Shown: piece after piece, positions 23,771-35,700 of the stretch | How the letters are laid out: every line of letters begins with the position of its first letter | Position numbering within the stretch: the stretch's first letter is position 1 | Origin: Theocolax elegans | Lineage: Eukaryota > Arthropoda > Insecta > Hymenoptera > Cerocephalidae | Assembly: GCA_026168455.1 (NCBI GenBank) | Contig: CM047429.1 | Location: 4,925,125-4,989,124 of the forward strand | Direction: 5' to 3' | DNA length: 64,000 nucleotides | Made by a program: the position numbers and the translations under genes | The notes under the pieces: generated by a model | The model's input: the letters and a program-made list of their open reading frames with translations, nothing else | Databases searched by the model: none | What the model was told of the DNA's origin: nothing

Positions 23771-25165
23771 TACGCGGCAAAGTAAAGGCATATAGTATAT
23801 GATCAAAGTCGCTTTTACCTACTAAAACTAAAAAAGGGGGGGGGGCCCTCCGTCGCCCCAACCAGTGAGGTACGTCCAGCCCGGAAGATTGTTTATATGT
23901 CCCCGTCGTGGATGAAATCCACGGCGGGAGGCATATCTCCAATCCCGTTACCTCTCCTTAGAAGGAAAAATCGCGTGGGAGGTGAAAGTGCATTGCTAAA
24001 GTTAGCATTTTCGCACAATAATAAAAAGATGAGTTTACAGAACGTTTAGTTAAATAGAATTTATTTTTGAATGACGAATAGATGTTCCTACGGGGCGGAC
24101 AGAAAGTCCTTTGGTCGCGCATGTTTGTTTTTGGGATCGACTTCGTATTTACCGAGGTTGTTTATTAGAGCGTATTTTGATTTCGCGGAGTTTTCGTAGA
24201 ATTTTTCGGTCGAAGTTTTAATGAGATTATGTAAATATTCTATTTCGAGTTCTCTATGGATTAATGAAATTTTAGTGTACCGTATCGCGTTTGTTATTTT
24301 TCGTAAAATTTTATTTTGAATTATTTGAAGTTTATAAATGTTTGTTTTACACGTGCCGCCCCAGACCGCTGAGGCGTATGTTAGTATTGGACGTATTAAG
24401 GCTTTATAAATTATTATGCCGTTTTTTAGGTTTAGAGACGAGTGATTTCTTAAAAGCGGATTTAGTTTAGTTAAGACCCCGATGGCTTTGTTACGAACGT
24501 TAGTAGTGTGTTGTGTGTAGGTGAGTTTACGATCGAGTGTTACGCCGAGATATTTTACCGCGGGTTTCCATTCTATTGGTGTTTTATCGAAGTTAGGTGG
24601 ATTTAGGTTTGCGGTTGGCGCTCTTTTTAGAGAACATTATTGCTTCGGATTTAGTCGCGTTGATTTTAATTTTCCATTTACTGCAGAATTGATGAATGTC
24701 GTTTAGCGCGTTGTTAAGTAATTTTACGATTTTTTCGTTACTTCGCGAGGTCGCGTATATTACCGTGTCGTCCGCGTAGATCCCGATATTTACGTTGTCG
24801 GTCGAGGGTAGGTCGTTAATGTAAATTAAAAAGAGCAGAGGTCCCAGCAGGCTGCCCTGAGGGACTCCCGCTTTTATAGGAAATTCGCGAGATTCTGCGT
24901 CGTTTAGTTTAACTTTAAATTTCCGGTTGTTTAGATACGCGGCAAAGTAAAGGCATATAGTATATGATCAAAGTCGCTTTTACCTACTAAACAAAAAAGG
25001 GGGGGGGGCCCTCCGTCGCCCCAACCAGTGAGGTACGTCCAGCCCGGAAGATTGTTCATCCCGTTACCTCTCCTTAGAAGGAAAAATCGCGTGGGAGGTG
25101 AAAGTGCATTGCTAAAGTTAGCATTTTCGCACAATAATAAAAAGATGAGTTTACAGAACGTTTAG
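23771..25165. repeat. Duplicated flank block A / A-prime around truncated Jockey copy
   Basis: Block A (23771-24047) recurs as A-prime (24936-25165), the latter lacking 47 bp. Both contain a G-run, CGCCCCAACCAGTGAGGTAC and TTAGCATTTTCGCACAATAA. Together with the adjacent Jockey 3' end this forms a partial tandem duplication: A plus Jockey 3' part, then A-prime plus insert plus full Jockey. Confidence 0.8.
24048..24935 (-). pseudogene. Jockey ORF2 3' fragment (partial duplicate)
   Basis: Duplicate of 25449-26346, covering the RT YADD box (24778-24767 on the minus strand) to the ORF2 C-terminus. It differs from the main copy by few bases, including a 2-bp loss near 24623 that breaks the frame. 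It ends where block A-prime begins. Confidence 0.85.
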
Positions 25166-25448
25166 AGGAAGCAGAAGTAAGCAGAAGCTTACGTTAAGTA
25201 GGAAAAAGCACTAGGCTGAAAAAATCTACTTGTAGTAATGTGATAGTTGAAAGAATGAAAAATGAGATGAAAGGTGGAATGGATATGAGGTTGAGTGGAA
25301 AAAGAAAGAGAAATAAATAGACTATGTGATGGGGTGCATTGATGAGCCGAGCAGGGCCATTCTACAGAGCTCCGGCTGGTTCTTCCGGCGAAATGCCTAC
25401 GAGAAGCAGCCATCCACCCTGCATATGTTTCCTCCCCAACCCATCAAT
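25166..25448. other. Unclassified 283-bp insert next to Jockey 3' end
   Basis: Present between A-prime and the full Jockey copy but absent at the equivalent place beside the truncated copy (24047/24048). It begins AGGAAGCAGAAGTAAGCAGA. The right half is GC-richer and could encode a short peptide on the minus strand; I do not recognise it. Confidence 0.5.
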
Positions 25449-25491
25449 GTTAATTAAATAGAATTTATTTTTGAATGACGAATAGATGTTC

Positions 25492-28400
25492 CTACGGGGC
25501 GGACAGAAAGTCCTTTGGTCGCGCATGTTTGTTTTTGGGATCGACTTCGTATTTACCGAGGTTGTTTATTAGAGCGTATTTTGATTTCGCGGAGTTTTCG
25601 TAGAATTTTTCGGTCGAAGTTTTAATGAGATTATGTAAATATTCTATTTCGAGTTCTCTATGGATTAATGAAATTTTAGTGTACCGTATCGCGTTTGTTA
25701 TTTTTCGTAAAATTTTATTTTGAATTATTTGAAGTTTATAAATGTTTGTTTTACACGTGCCGCCCCAGACCGCTGAGGCGTATGTTAGTATTGGACGTAT
25801 TAAGGCTTTATAAATTATTATGCCGTTTTTTAGGTTTAGAGACGAGTGATTTCTTAAAAGCGGATTTAGTTTAGTTAAGACCCCGATGGCTTTGTTACGA
25901 ACGTTAGTAGTGTGTTGTGTGTAGGTGAGTTTACGATCGAGTGTTACGCCGAGATATTTTACCGCGGGTTTCCATTCTATTGGTGTTTTATCGAAGTTAG
26001 GTGGATTTAGGTTTGCGGTTGGCACGCTCTTTTTAGAGAACATTATTGCTTCGGATTTAGTCGCGTTGATTTTAATTTTCCATTTACTGCAGAATTGATG
26101 AATGTCGTTTAGTGCGTTGTTAAGTAATTTTACGATTTTTTCGTTACTTCGCGAGGTCGCGTATATTACCGTGTCGTCCGCGTAGATCCCGATATTTACG
26201 TTGTCGGTCGAGGGTAGGTCGTTAATGTAAATTAAAAAGAGCAGAGGTCCCAGCAGGCTGCCCTGAGGGACTCCCGCTTTTATAGGAAATTCGCGAGATT
26301 CTGCGTCGTTTAGTTTAACTTTAAATTTCCGGTTGTTTAGATAGGAAGCTAAAATGTGAATTAGATTAGAGTTTATTTTATTTTCGATTAACTTGCGAAG
26401 GAGACCGTTTATCCAAACGCTGTCAAAGGCTTTCTCGACGTCGAGAAGTACCGCCCCGGTGTTTCGTTTCCAGTTAAAGTCCCGAGTAATGTCTTCGGTT
26501 AGTCTAAGTATTTGGTGTTGTGTAGAATGAGCTGTCTAAACCCGAATTGTTCCTGTCTGATCGTTAGGCGGTCAGTCATGTCGTCCCGAAGTCTATTGAT
26601 GAGCAAGTGCTCGAATGCCTTGCTCATTGTGTTAAGGAGGCTAATTGGTCTGTAGCTAGTCGGGAGGGTCGGGTCTTTACCTGCTTTGGAAAACACCAAG
26701 ACGGTCGCCGTTTTCCAGACGTCTGGGAAATATTTATGTTTAATGCACGCGTTGAGTATGTCGGTTAAGTGGGTTAATGCTTTTATAGGTAATTTTTTCA
26801 AAATGAAGTTACTTATTGTATCCGGGCCGGGTGCTTTATTGTTTTTCGTGCGTTTAAGATATTTTTTAAGTTCGAACGGAATTATCGGTGGAATTGTATT
26901 AGGGTTATTGTTAGAATTGTTTAGAAAATTTAAGATTAAATTATCCGTTTCTGCAGTAAAATTGGAATTGTTATGAGGCATTTTATGCGGTGTGAACGTT
27001 TTCGCGAAGTTTTCGGCTAATTAAAATGTGAATTAGATTAGAGTTTATTTTATTTTCGATTAACTTGCGAAGGAGACCGTTTATCCAAACGCTGTCAAAG
27101 GCTTTCTCGACGTCGAGAAGTACCGCCCCGGTGTTTCGTTTCCAGTTAAAGTCCCGAGTAATGTCTTCGGTTAGTCTAAGTATTTGGTGTTGTGTAGAAT
27201 GAGCGTGTCTAAACCCGAATTGTTCCTGTCTGATCGTTAGGCGGTCAGTCATGTCGTCCCGAAGTCTATTGATGAGCAAGTGCTCGAATGCCTTGCTCAT
27301 TGTGTTAAGGAGGCTAATTGGTCTGTAGCTAGTCGGGAGGGTCGGGTCTTTACCTGCTTTGGAAAACACCAAGACGGTCGCCGTTTTCCAGACGTCTGGG
27401 AAATATTTATGTTTAATGCACGCGTTGAGTATGTCGGTTAAGTGGGTTAATGCTTTTATAGGTAATTTTTTCAAAATGAAGTTACTTATTGTATCCGGGC
27501 CGGGTGCTTTATTGTTTTTCGTGCGTTTAAGATATTTTTTAAATTCGAACGGAATTATCGGTGGAATTGTATTAGGGTTATTGTTAGAATTGTTTAGAAA
27601 ATTTAAGATTAAATTATCCGTTTCTGCAGTAAAATTGGAATTGTTATGAGGCATTTTATGCGGTGTGAACGTTTTCGCGAAGTTTTCGGCTAATTGGTTA
27701 GCTTTATCGTCCGGTGAAAAATATTTAAGTTGATTATTTGAATCTTTTAACGGTGGAATGTTAGTGTGAGTTCGCGTAAAGGCTTTGGTCATTCTCCACA
27801 AACTATTGTCTTTAATGTTTAAGGATTTTACTTTGTTATTCCACGATTCGCATTTAAAGTTTTTAATTTGGTTGTCTATTAAGCGTCTAATTGAATTAAT
27901 ATGGTTTTTAAGTATTGGATTATATCGTTTACGGTTTTCGCGGATTAATACGTTTCTATGTTTTATTGATTTAATTATTTCGTTCGGTAACGGAAGGTTA
28001 CCGGTTTTATTTTCGTTTAATGGTGTGGAAATGTCTATTGCTTTGTGGATGGTTTGTGTAAAGTCAGTGATAGCTGTGTCGATTTCGTCTTTTCTGTCTA
28101 TGTCTTGTAGTGTTGTGATGTTTTCGTCTAAGTAATTGTTAAATGTCTGCCAGTTAGTTTTTGCATAGTTGTATTTGATTTTTGTTGGATTGTAAATTGT
28201 CGTTAAGTTGATAGTTATGTATACGGGGCAATGGTCTGAGTCTAATTCGGAATCTGGGAGAGTGCAGATATTAGAGGAAAAATTTAAGTTTTTAGAGATC
28301 ATGAAATCTATTATATCGGGTTTGCATTTTTTATTGTAAGGATAGTGAGTGAAGCTCGTTGGGGCGTGAATGTAAAGTTGTTTATTAATGCAATATTTAC

Positions 28401-28866
28401 TGAGTTGGCTACCGAGTGCGTTTATAGTGCGACTCCCCCAGCGCGTATGTTTAGCGTTAAAGTCACCGGCGGCTATTACTGTGTCGGCTGTTTTAAAGAT
28501 TTTATCGTAGTCGTTTTTGTTGAATTTAACAGTAGGTGAGTTATAAGTAGCTATTATCGCGATGTCGGTTCCGCGGGTTTTGATTTTAATTGCCGTTGCT
28601 TCTAAGTGTTCGGTATTTAAGGGTATATTATAATGCTTTAGGCTGTTTTTAACTATTACCGCGGTGCCCCAGTTTATGTTATTTTTATAGACAGTGTAGT
28701 TTCGTAGTTTAAATGTACTGTTGTTTTTTAAAAGTGTTTCGTCAAGTAGGCAAATGTCAATGTTTTTTGTGTGTAATAGCGTCTCTAGTTCGAATTTTTT
28801 GTGTGTTAGTCGTTCGTTGGCGTTCCAAGCACAAATGGTTAGTTGTTTATTTGGTGTATTATTCAT
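25492..28866 (-). pseudogene. Jockey ORF2: AP endonuclease and reverse transcriptase, duplicated internally
   Basis: The 627-residue frame 28866-26983 holds the endonuclease (WNAN near the N-terminus, LLDETLL, AAGDFNAKHTRWGS, SDHCPVYI near residue 213) and the RT fingers (NNKAPGPDTISN, PTSYRPISLLNTMSKAFEH, FGFRHAHSTQHQ, LLDVEKAFDSVW). It then runs into a tandem repeat: 26351-27022 repeats 27023-27695, the second-read copy lacking one base. Downstream are the YADD box (26184-26173) and the C-terminal frame 26043-25492 (KYLGVTLDRKLTY). Target-primed reverse transcription would be its job; the duplication makes it nonfunctional. Confidence 0.9.
26351..27695. repeat. Internal 672/673-bp tandem duplication in Jockey ORF2
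   Basis: Units 26351-27022 and 27023-27695, each starting AAAATGTGAATTAGATTAGA. They differ by one base deleted in the first unit (GAGCTGTC versus GAGCGTGTC) and a few substitutions. Confidence 0.9.
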
Positions 28867-30202
28867 GGTCCGGTTTTTTGTTTATTGGATGCAACCGCGA
28901 GGGCCGAGTTTAGAAGTTTTTGAGTTATTACCGCGACTTGGATATAGGCGTCGTTTATTGAGATTGATCCCGAGGAGATACTGATAGTGAGGTTGGTGGC
29001 CTCCCGCAGTATTTCTATCAGCGCGGTTGCGTCTTCCGAGTTGACGGGTTTATTATTCTTATTAATGTTATTTTCATTTTTGTGTTTGTTTTGTAATGAT
29101 TTAATTATTGGTATGTTAATTGGTGTTTGCGTTTTAGGTTTAACCGGTAATGCGGAAAAATGACCTCCATCGTTTAACGGAATGAGTTTAGGTTTTTGAG
29201 TATTTTTATTATTATTATTGTTGTTGATTTTAGCGGGTTTAGGAGTTTTCGCTTTATTCGCGTAGGATTGTTTGGATATTTTATAGGCCGAACAGCCTTT
29301 GTAATTCGCGGTGTGATTGCCTCCACAGTTTGCGCATTTTAGGTTTTCTTTATCGCGGGGTTTAGTGCATTCGGCGGCGTCATGATTCTCTCCACACTTA
29401 ACGCATTTGGGTTGAGCGTGGCAGAACCGTGACACATGATTATAGTGTTGGCACTTGAAGCATTGTACCGGGCGTTTAGGTTTTCTGTACGGTTCGATTT
29501 TAATTTTTAAAAACGCGATCGTTTTTAGTTGAGTAATTTTTTTAATGTTGTCGGTTTTTTCCATTGTAATTAGGAAAAGAGGGAGCGGGGTGGCATTTTT
29601 CCCGCTTCCTCTCTTCATTTGCGCGACGTTGTGGACTCTATATCCACCCCGCAGTAATTCGTCCGCGATTTCGTCGGTGGCCATTGAAATGGGTAGGCCC
29701 CTAATGACGAATTTGACCGGAGGTTCGGAATACGGAGATTTAAAAAGAAAATATTGGAACCTTTCGGTGTCCAATTCCCGGAGGAGGGTTCGATAGTCCT
29801 CCAGGGTTGAAACCCGAACGGACATGAAGTTATCGTGGAGTTTATAAACTACCGCGCTAAATTTTAATTTTTTAATAATGGTTTGGAGGAGTTTATAGGG
29901 AAAGTTAAGCTCATCACAGTAAACATTCGCTGGGGTGATCTTAACCTTCTTTTCGGCGGAGGTGCCGGCTAGTAGGGCGAATTGGTTGTGTGTAGCAACC
30001 GGTGGAAGTACCGTGTTGCTGGTCTTGGTAATCAGACTTGTTCGGTCTGATTGAGTGTCCCGAGGTGTTTGCCGGGCACGTTTTCGCCTGCGAGGCTCCT
30101 TGAAGCCTTCGCAATCCAGCTGTCCATTAAGGACTCAGCGGTGGAAGCGATGCTCTCGGAGCCATCGCAGTGCGAAAAAGAAGATTTTTGCCCTGTGGCC
30201 AT
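28863..30202 (-). pseudogene. Jockey ORF1 (gag-like, zinc knuckles), one frameshift
   Basis: The frame 29825-28863 is open for 320 residues. It has the domain preceding the knuckles (VKFVIRGLPISMATDEIADEL) and then three cysteine clusters: CFKCQHYNHVSRFC, CVKCGENHDAAEC and CANCGGNHTANYKGC. The same frame reads upstream through a basic RRRKRAR stretch. A likely true start (ATG at 30202-30200, MATGQKSSFSHC) is in another frame, so one frameshift lies near 30120. These proteins bind and package LINE RNA. The start choice rests on the family pattern and is uncertain. Confidence 0.85.
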
Positions 30203-30338
30203 GATGGTTCACAATGGGCTGAGAAGAGAGTTGTGATAGAAAATAGAGACAGGTTTGCACCTGCTATTGAGAATTCGATAAATCGAGAGTCAATAGAAAT
30301 AATTTTCTATATAATGAGAATAGGTGTTTCCTCTACGA

Positions 30339-30919
30339 CCCTATTGAAAATAAATACGTAATTTTGTTACGTAACAAAAGCACATACCAAAATTACGTAC
30401 CAAAAATACGTATTGTTACATGCTAAATTCGAACATTTTGTTACGTACATATTGGCGCGTAGATTTTGCACGTAATTTTATTACGTGCTTTTGGTACATA
30501 ACTTTTCTTTTCTTTTTTTTTTCAATGATGCGTATCATCAGCGACCACAGAGGTATGTGCGATATCTTTTGTAAAAGCTTACTTATTGAAAATACACTAA
30601 TCAATCGGCAGACACAGTAAGAGCACGAGCCGGCATCTCCGGATTAAGCTTTACGGTCCAAGCGTAACATGATAATGAGTTACGTACCTGAAGTACGTAA
30701 TTGTATTACGTGCAGAAGTATCATCAGTGTGAGAGCGACGTTAAGCAAAAAAAAAAAAGAAAAGAAAAGTTATGTACCAAAAGTACGTAATAAAATTACG
30801 TGCCAAAACTACGCGCCAATATATGCGTAACAAAATGTTCGAATTTAGCATGTAACAATACGTACTTTTGGTACGTGCTTTTGTTACGTAACAAAATTAC
30901 GTATTTATTTTCAATAGGG
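30339..30919. mobile_element. 581-bp foldback element, TIR CCCTATTGAAAATAAATACG
   Basis: The arms 30339-30510 and 30752-30919 are near-perfect inverted copies made largely of TACGTA/ACGT-centred palindromes (TTGTTACGTAACAA). The loop is about 240 bp. It sits immediately upstream of the Jockey 5' end. No ORF and no obvious target duplication. Confidence 0.8.
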
Positions 30920-30940
30920 GAAGGTTCGAGAGGAACTCCT

Positions 30941-31072
30941 CGCTAATCTATAGCGGGTAACTGGCAGCCACCTATCGGTCGTAACTGGTAATACCGTGAG
31001 CAATTGTAGTAGTCATATTTCAAAACCGTTTCGACCGATAGGTGGCTGCAAGTTACCCGCTATAGATTAGCG
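30941..31072. repeat. 132-bp inverted repeat
   Basis: Arms of about 43 bp (CGCTAATCTATAGCGGGTAA... and its complement ending 31072) flank a 46-bp loop. Could be a small MITE; no target duplication identified. Confidence 0.7.
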
Positions 31073-32228
31073 TGTGCGTGGGACTTATATGGAGGCCAAG
31101 TAGGAAGGTAAAAGCGACTTCGATCATATTCTATGCCTTTACTTTGCCTCATATATTTATAACGTAGCGAATAAAGGATTTTTTTTATCAAAACCGAAAG
31201 GACAGTTTAGTTTCTGTGAAATTGGATTCCATCAACTCCGTGCCTAAGATTACATTTATAAAAAAACAAAAAATTTCATATATCACGTGATTATCACGTG
31301 GATATCTACGTGATAATCACGTGGAAAAATGGTCGAAAATCTCACGTGATTATTACGTGGATATCCACGTGATAATCACGTAGTTATCCACGTGATAATT
31401 TTTAGTAGGGCGGTCCGAAAGTAGATATAAAAAGGGGCTACGCCCCCCTAATATATATATATACTTTAATTTGGAACTTATGTATAAAGTATGCTCCCAC
31501 GGGGGAGCTTATAGTTGAATAATTATTTGTTATTACTAATTATATGATACATATATATTTTATATGTTCTCTGTGACATCGAAGATGAAATAAATAAATA
31601 TTGCTATAACTGTAGGAATATGTTTTAGAGGTATCCAGTAGTTCTCCTGAATTTTTTCAGATTTTTCCTGGGCCATTATTTTAAGTTACAGAGAGTCAAT
31701 GTTGACATTTTAGCACTTTTTTGCATTATATGCCCATTTTCATGAATTTGTAGCTCCCAGGGGATGCATTTTTCACTAAAAACATAAATATAACTTTTAT
31801 TGTAAAATTTTCTCAATTTTTCATTAAAAATACTTTTAAAGACATAAATGTATGCTGTCACACTCTTGTAAGCTATTTAAACCTTAAATAGTGAAAATCA
31901 GCAATTCTGCTCCGGATTCTGGTAACCTAATACTGTCTAAAAAATGTCTTTTTATAGTCAGAAACTGTCTAAAAATTTCCAAAGTGGGTCTAAATCATTA
32001 AGATTACTTATGGTCAAAATATCTGGGAAAAGTGTCCGAAATATTAATAGAAATGTATGTTTGTTGCCTTATAACGATGAATCTATTAGCATGATCATTG
32101 CAAAAAAATTTATGCAATCACCCTGGAGTGGTAGAAAAGTATCTAGATACTTGAGCTCCACTTGTTTCAGTATCTATCTAATCCCCTGTAAGCTGCTAAA
32201 AATCTATATAATAATTAAGAGGCGAAGT

Positions 32229-32317
32229 CTCCGGTCTTTCTGTGACGTAATTTTTCTCCGGCCTTTCTATGACGTAATTTTTCTCCGGTCTTTCTATGAC
32301 GTCAATTTTCTCCGGCT
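32229..32317. repeat. Three copies of a ~31-bp repeat
   Basis: Unit approximately CTCCGGTCTTTCTATGACGT plus AATTTTT, just inside the Helitron 5' end. Confidence 0.8.
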
Positions 32318-32333
32318 ATTTCGTTACGTAAAT

Positions 32334-32830
32334 GATGATGCCCCGATGACCTGGAGGACAGGATGGCGACCTGGACATCGTCTACAGGAAGTGACATTTA
32401 AAAAAAAATAATTGTAGTTGTCCTCCTAGTAGATGATGCCCCGATGACCTGGAGATCAGGATGGCGACCTGGACATCGTCTACAGGAAGTGACATTTAAA
32501 AAAAAATAATTGTAGTTGTCCTCCTAGTAGATGATGCCCCGATGACCTGGAGGTCAGGATGGTGACCTGGACATCGTCTACAGGAAGTGACATTTTTTTA
32601 AAAATAATTGTAGATGTCCTCCTAGTAGATGATGCCCCGATGACCTGGAGGTCAGGATGGCGACCTGGACATCGTCTACAGGAAGTGACATTTTTTTAAA
32701 AATAATTGTAGTTGTCCTCCTAGTAGATGATGCCCCGATGACCTGGAGGTCAGGATGGCGACCTGGACATCGTCTACAGGAAGTGACATTTTTTTAAAAA
32801 ATAAATGTAGTTGTCGTCCTAGTAGATGAT
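32334..32830. repeat. 98-bp minisatellite, five copies
   Basis: Units begin GATGATGCCCCGATGACCTG at 32334, 32432, 32530, 32628 and 32726, with a partial start at 32825. Each contains a GGATGGCGACCTGGACATCG block, a poly-A/T run and GTAGTTGTCCTCCTAGTA. Copies differ mainly in the A/T run. Confidence 0.95.
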
Positions 32831-32839
32831 GCAATTACA

Positions 32840-33961
32840 ATAGCGCCAACTTTTAAAATTAACTTATGTGGTGGTAAGCCATTAGGCGTTATTGAATTAA
32901 AAAATTCTATTGGAATTGTATTATATATGTCCTCATTTTTATCAAAATTCGTTATATCAACACTAATATATTCCCTAGGTTCTCCGTTTAATCGATTTAA
33001 TATTTCATTATTAATCTTTAAGACATCTTTATTTGTTGGTGCTAATATTACTTTACTGTATAGCGAGTTGTCATTAGAATTTATTAAAGGGCCAAAAGTT
33101 TCTGCAATTAAATCTCCGCGAGATAAAAGATTAGACGGTAAATGAATTAAATTATAATTTTTTTCAAAATCGTTACCACGTTGTTCTCCACTTTAAGTAG
33201 CCAATCTTGGAACATATTATCATTATTATTAATTCTTTTGTTGCCTTGTAATGAAACATTATTAAACATGTTCCATAGTTTGCTTTTTTTAACACAAGAT
33301 TCTATTATTTGAATTCTATTTCCAAAACGTACAACTGATAAAATTTGTCGAAAGTCACCAGATAATATTACAATTTTACCGCCAAATGGTTCGGAAGTTC
33401 TTTTAATAATCTATCAACAGCATCAAAAGCAAATTTAGATGCCATGGATATTTCATCCCAAATTATAACCTTTATTTCTTTTAAATATTGTCCATATTCG
33501 GTTTTTAACTTTACATTGCAAGTAGATTGCTCTGTTAAATTAAATGGTAATTTAAATGCAGTGTGTACAGTTTTTCCATCGATTAAAAGATTAGCTGCAA
33601 TGCCAGTCCAAGCTACTGCTAATACATTTATATTTGAATTTTGTAAATATGCTATTAAATAATTATGTAAATAACTTTTACAACTACCTTCAGGACCGTC
33701 AATAAAAATTAATCTTTCTTTATTATTATTTTGAATAGCATTTATAGTGCCATTAAATATATTCATCTGTATTTCAGATAAAGAACTTATGTTATTACTC
33801 ACAGAAGAACAGTATGTAGTAAAATCATTTAAATCTTCGGTGTATATTTCATTAATTTCATCTATTGAAGGTAAATCATTTTTATACAACGCGCAACCGT
33901 GTAATATTAAAATATCATTTAATTTATTTAAAACAATCTTTTCTGCTGCTTTTTCATTCAA
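32840..33961 (-). pseudogene. Helitron helicase (Pif1-like) relic
   Basis: The frame 33961-33368 has the Walker A region IFIDGPEGSCKSYL (Cys in place of the usual Gly before Lys), then AWTGIAANLL, the Walker B region VIIWDEISMA and the start of motif III. Downstream, after frameshifts, a NSITPNGLPPHKL-like segment near 32900 matches the C-terminal region of Helitron helicases. It would unwind DNA during rolling-circle transposition. Broken frames and the altered P-loop indicate a dead copy. Confidence 0.8.
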
Positions 33962-34492
33962 TTTTGGATCGTAAAAATAATTTTTGTACTTATCATAAAG
34001 ATTTCGAATATTATTTGGTTTATGAAAAATAATTATGAATGCAAATAATTGAATTAAAGCATTTAGAAATTGGTATATAACTGCTTCTTGTAAGCAATTA
34101 TCCTATTCTTCATCTACTGATACCAATCCGCGGGCTGTTACTGCATCATAATAAGTTGGATATATTATATTATTAAAGGACCTTACATCCGTGAATGATG
34201 TTGCACCCGTTACATGTAATAATAACATTCTAATATAAAATAATTCTGGTTGTTTAGGATTAACATAATATATTCTACTTAAAATTGGCTTTGTAAATTT
34301 TTTTCTTTTAACCTATATTTTTTTATTTTCATCATATACGTAATAATTTGGTATTTGAATATATAATAAATTTTTAGATGCATTATCATACGTATTTAAT
34401 TGAAACCAAGCAGTAAGTATGGTTATAACATTTCGATTTTTCTTCTGATCCTTCTTTGAAATATACATACTGTTCGTTTTCTAAATGTATTG

Positions 34493-35128
34493 CTAATCTA
34501 TAAATAGCATGTGATTGTTTGTACAATTTGAATTGAAATAATCAATGCATTGCTTCAGGAGGACATACATATCGACATACTTATGTGATGAATCTTTATT
34601 ATTAAAATTATTTAAATCATTAGTATCACTTTTAAATCTGACTAAAGTACAATCAGGCCCTTTATATAAATATTTAAATAAATACTTTATTGATTTAATT
34701 GTCCTGCATATTTCAACATTAATATGACAATTGAATTTCAATAGTAAGTAAGGATTATAAGGAACTACATATTGATTAGTTGCTATTCTGTTAGAAAAAT
34801 ATTTAATTGCCCTCCCATTGTTACGACGACGATGTAAAGGATACCCATTGTAATCATTATAATTAGTGTTATTATTATAAGATTTAGGAAAATTTTTAGT
34901 ACATTTTATTTTATTTTCGTCCATACAGGGTGAATTTAAATTTTGTTTTCCACGTGGTCCATGGATCTTGTGCTGCTTTACAAGCTCATATAATTTTGGA
35001 TTAACATTCTTATCTGGTATTTCAGCACTTATTATACTATCTACTTGATCTGAATTGTAAAATTTATCATTATCAACAAGATATAACAAAAAATTGTTTG
35101 ACGATGTATAATTACAAAAATAATACAT
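34493..35128 (-). pseudogene. Helitron Rep-side (helitron-like N domain) relic
   Basis: A 211-residue frame with the segment between Rep and helicase in Helitron proteins: LYELVKQHKIHGPRG, YPLHRRRNNG, VVPYNPYLLLKFNCHINVE and IKYLFKYLYKG. The catalytic HUH and YY motifs, expected further N-terminal, are not present in this frame. The stretch 34492-33962 on the same strand links it to the helicase but is frameshifted. Confidence 0.78.
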
Positions 35129-35307
35129 TATTACAATAATTATTATACATTATTATTATGTATACATTATTACTGTAATGTATACTGTACAAAAATAGTT
35201 ATAATTTCATAATGAAAATCGCATTAATTAAGGATATATTCTACCGAGAGATTAATTAATTTTATTCGACCGAGGGAGCGTTCGCGACCGAGGAATGGTA
35301 GCTAGTA

Positions 35308-35700
35308 CAAATATTATTATACAATTATAAAAAATTAATTTCTAAACATTTATAATGCTGGATTTTTAGTTTTACAACCCTTACAAGAATTATAATACTA
35401 ATCTGAAGGATTACTATAAAAGCATCAACATTATTATTATTATTATTCAGCAATACATTGTTTGAATTTCACAAACTTGTCACTGTCACGTAATCATATT
35501 ACACATTATAATCTCAGATCTGATTTGTTTATTTATTTATTGTATTAAATACGTATATTCAGTTATTGTAATAATGATGTTTATATATTAATAGTGATCC
35601 TTCAGATTAGTATTATAATACTTGTAAGGGTTGTATAACTAAAAACCCAGCATTATAAATGTTTAAAAATTAATTTTTTATATTTGTATAATAATATTTG
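35308..35700. mobile_element. TA-flanked MITE (393 bp)
   Basis: Terminal inverted repeats of about 105 bp, starting CAAATATTATTATACAATTA and ending with its complement ...AATAATATTTG. Flanked by TA at 35306-35307 and 35701-35702, as for Tc1/mariner-type MITEs. It lies at the dyad of the large palindrome, adjoining the Helitron 3' end. Confidence 0.75.

Larger units (their letters stand above)
25449..30240 (-). mobile_element. Jockey-clade non-LTR retrotransposon
   Basis: A gag-like ORF1 with C2HC knuckles, ORF2 with endonuclease and RT overlapping it slightly (28866/28863), and a short 3' end at 25449-25491. The 5' end is not sharply defined, about 30203-30300. It is autonomous in architecture but disabled by a 673-bp internal tandem duplication and by a gag frameshift. 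Confidence 0.88.
23537..31410. mobile_element. Inverted-repeat-bounded composite block (foldback family, TIR CCCTACTAAAAATT)
   Basis: The left arm at 23537-23826 and right arm at about 31105-31410 are inverted copies. Both start CCCTACTAAAAATTATCACG and contain ACGTGGATATCCACGT-type palindromes, then a shared stretch ending in TAAAGGCATA...GCTTTTACC. Between the arms lie Jockey copies and smaller foldbacks that are later insertions or rearrangements. No clear target duplication is visible outside the arms. The original element was probably a large foldback; no transposase is recognisable. Confidence 0.7.
32203..35305 (+). mobile_element. Helitron at palindrome centre, with RepHel relic
   Basis: Begins TCTATATAATAATTAAG after A and ends GGTAGCTAG before T, with no target duplication, as Helitrons do. 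Its 3' 39 bp match the Helitron at 18543-18581. It contains minisatellites at the left and a decayed Rep/helicase relic. That relic is encoded on the minus strand, antisense to the TC...CTAG termini, which is unusual. Confidence 0.65.

Noticed and set aside
23537..31410. Maverick/Polinton element
   Set aside because: Long inverted repeats are present, but there is no DNA polymerase B, integrase, ATPase or capsid coding between them, only Jockey and foldback sequence.
31944..32411. 155-residue coding frame on the plus strand
   Set aside because: Lies in the palindrome arm and runs into minisatellite; the opposite arm encodes only broken equivalents and there is no motif.
32334..32830. CRISPR array
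   Set aside because: Units are directly repeated over their whole 98-bp length with no unique spacers; this is a minisatellite in a eukaryotic Helitron.
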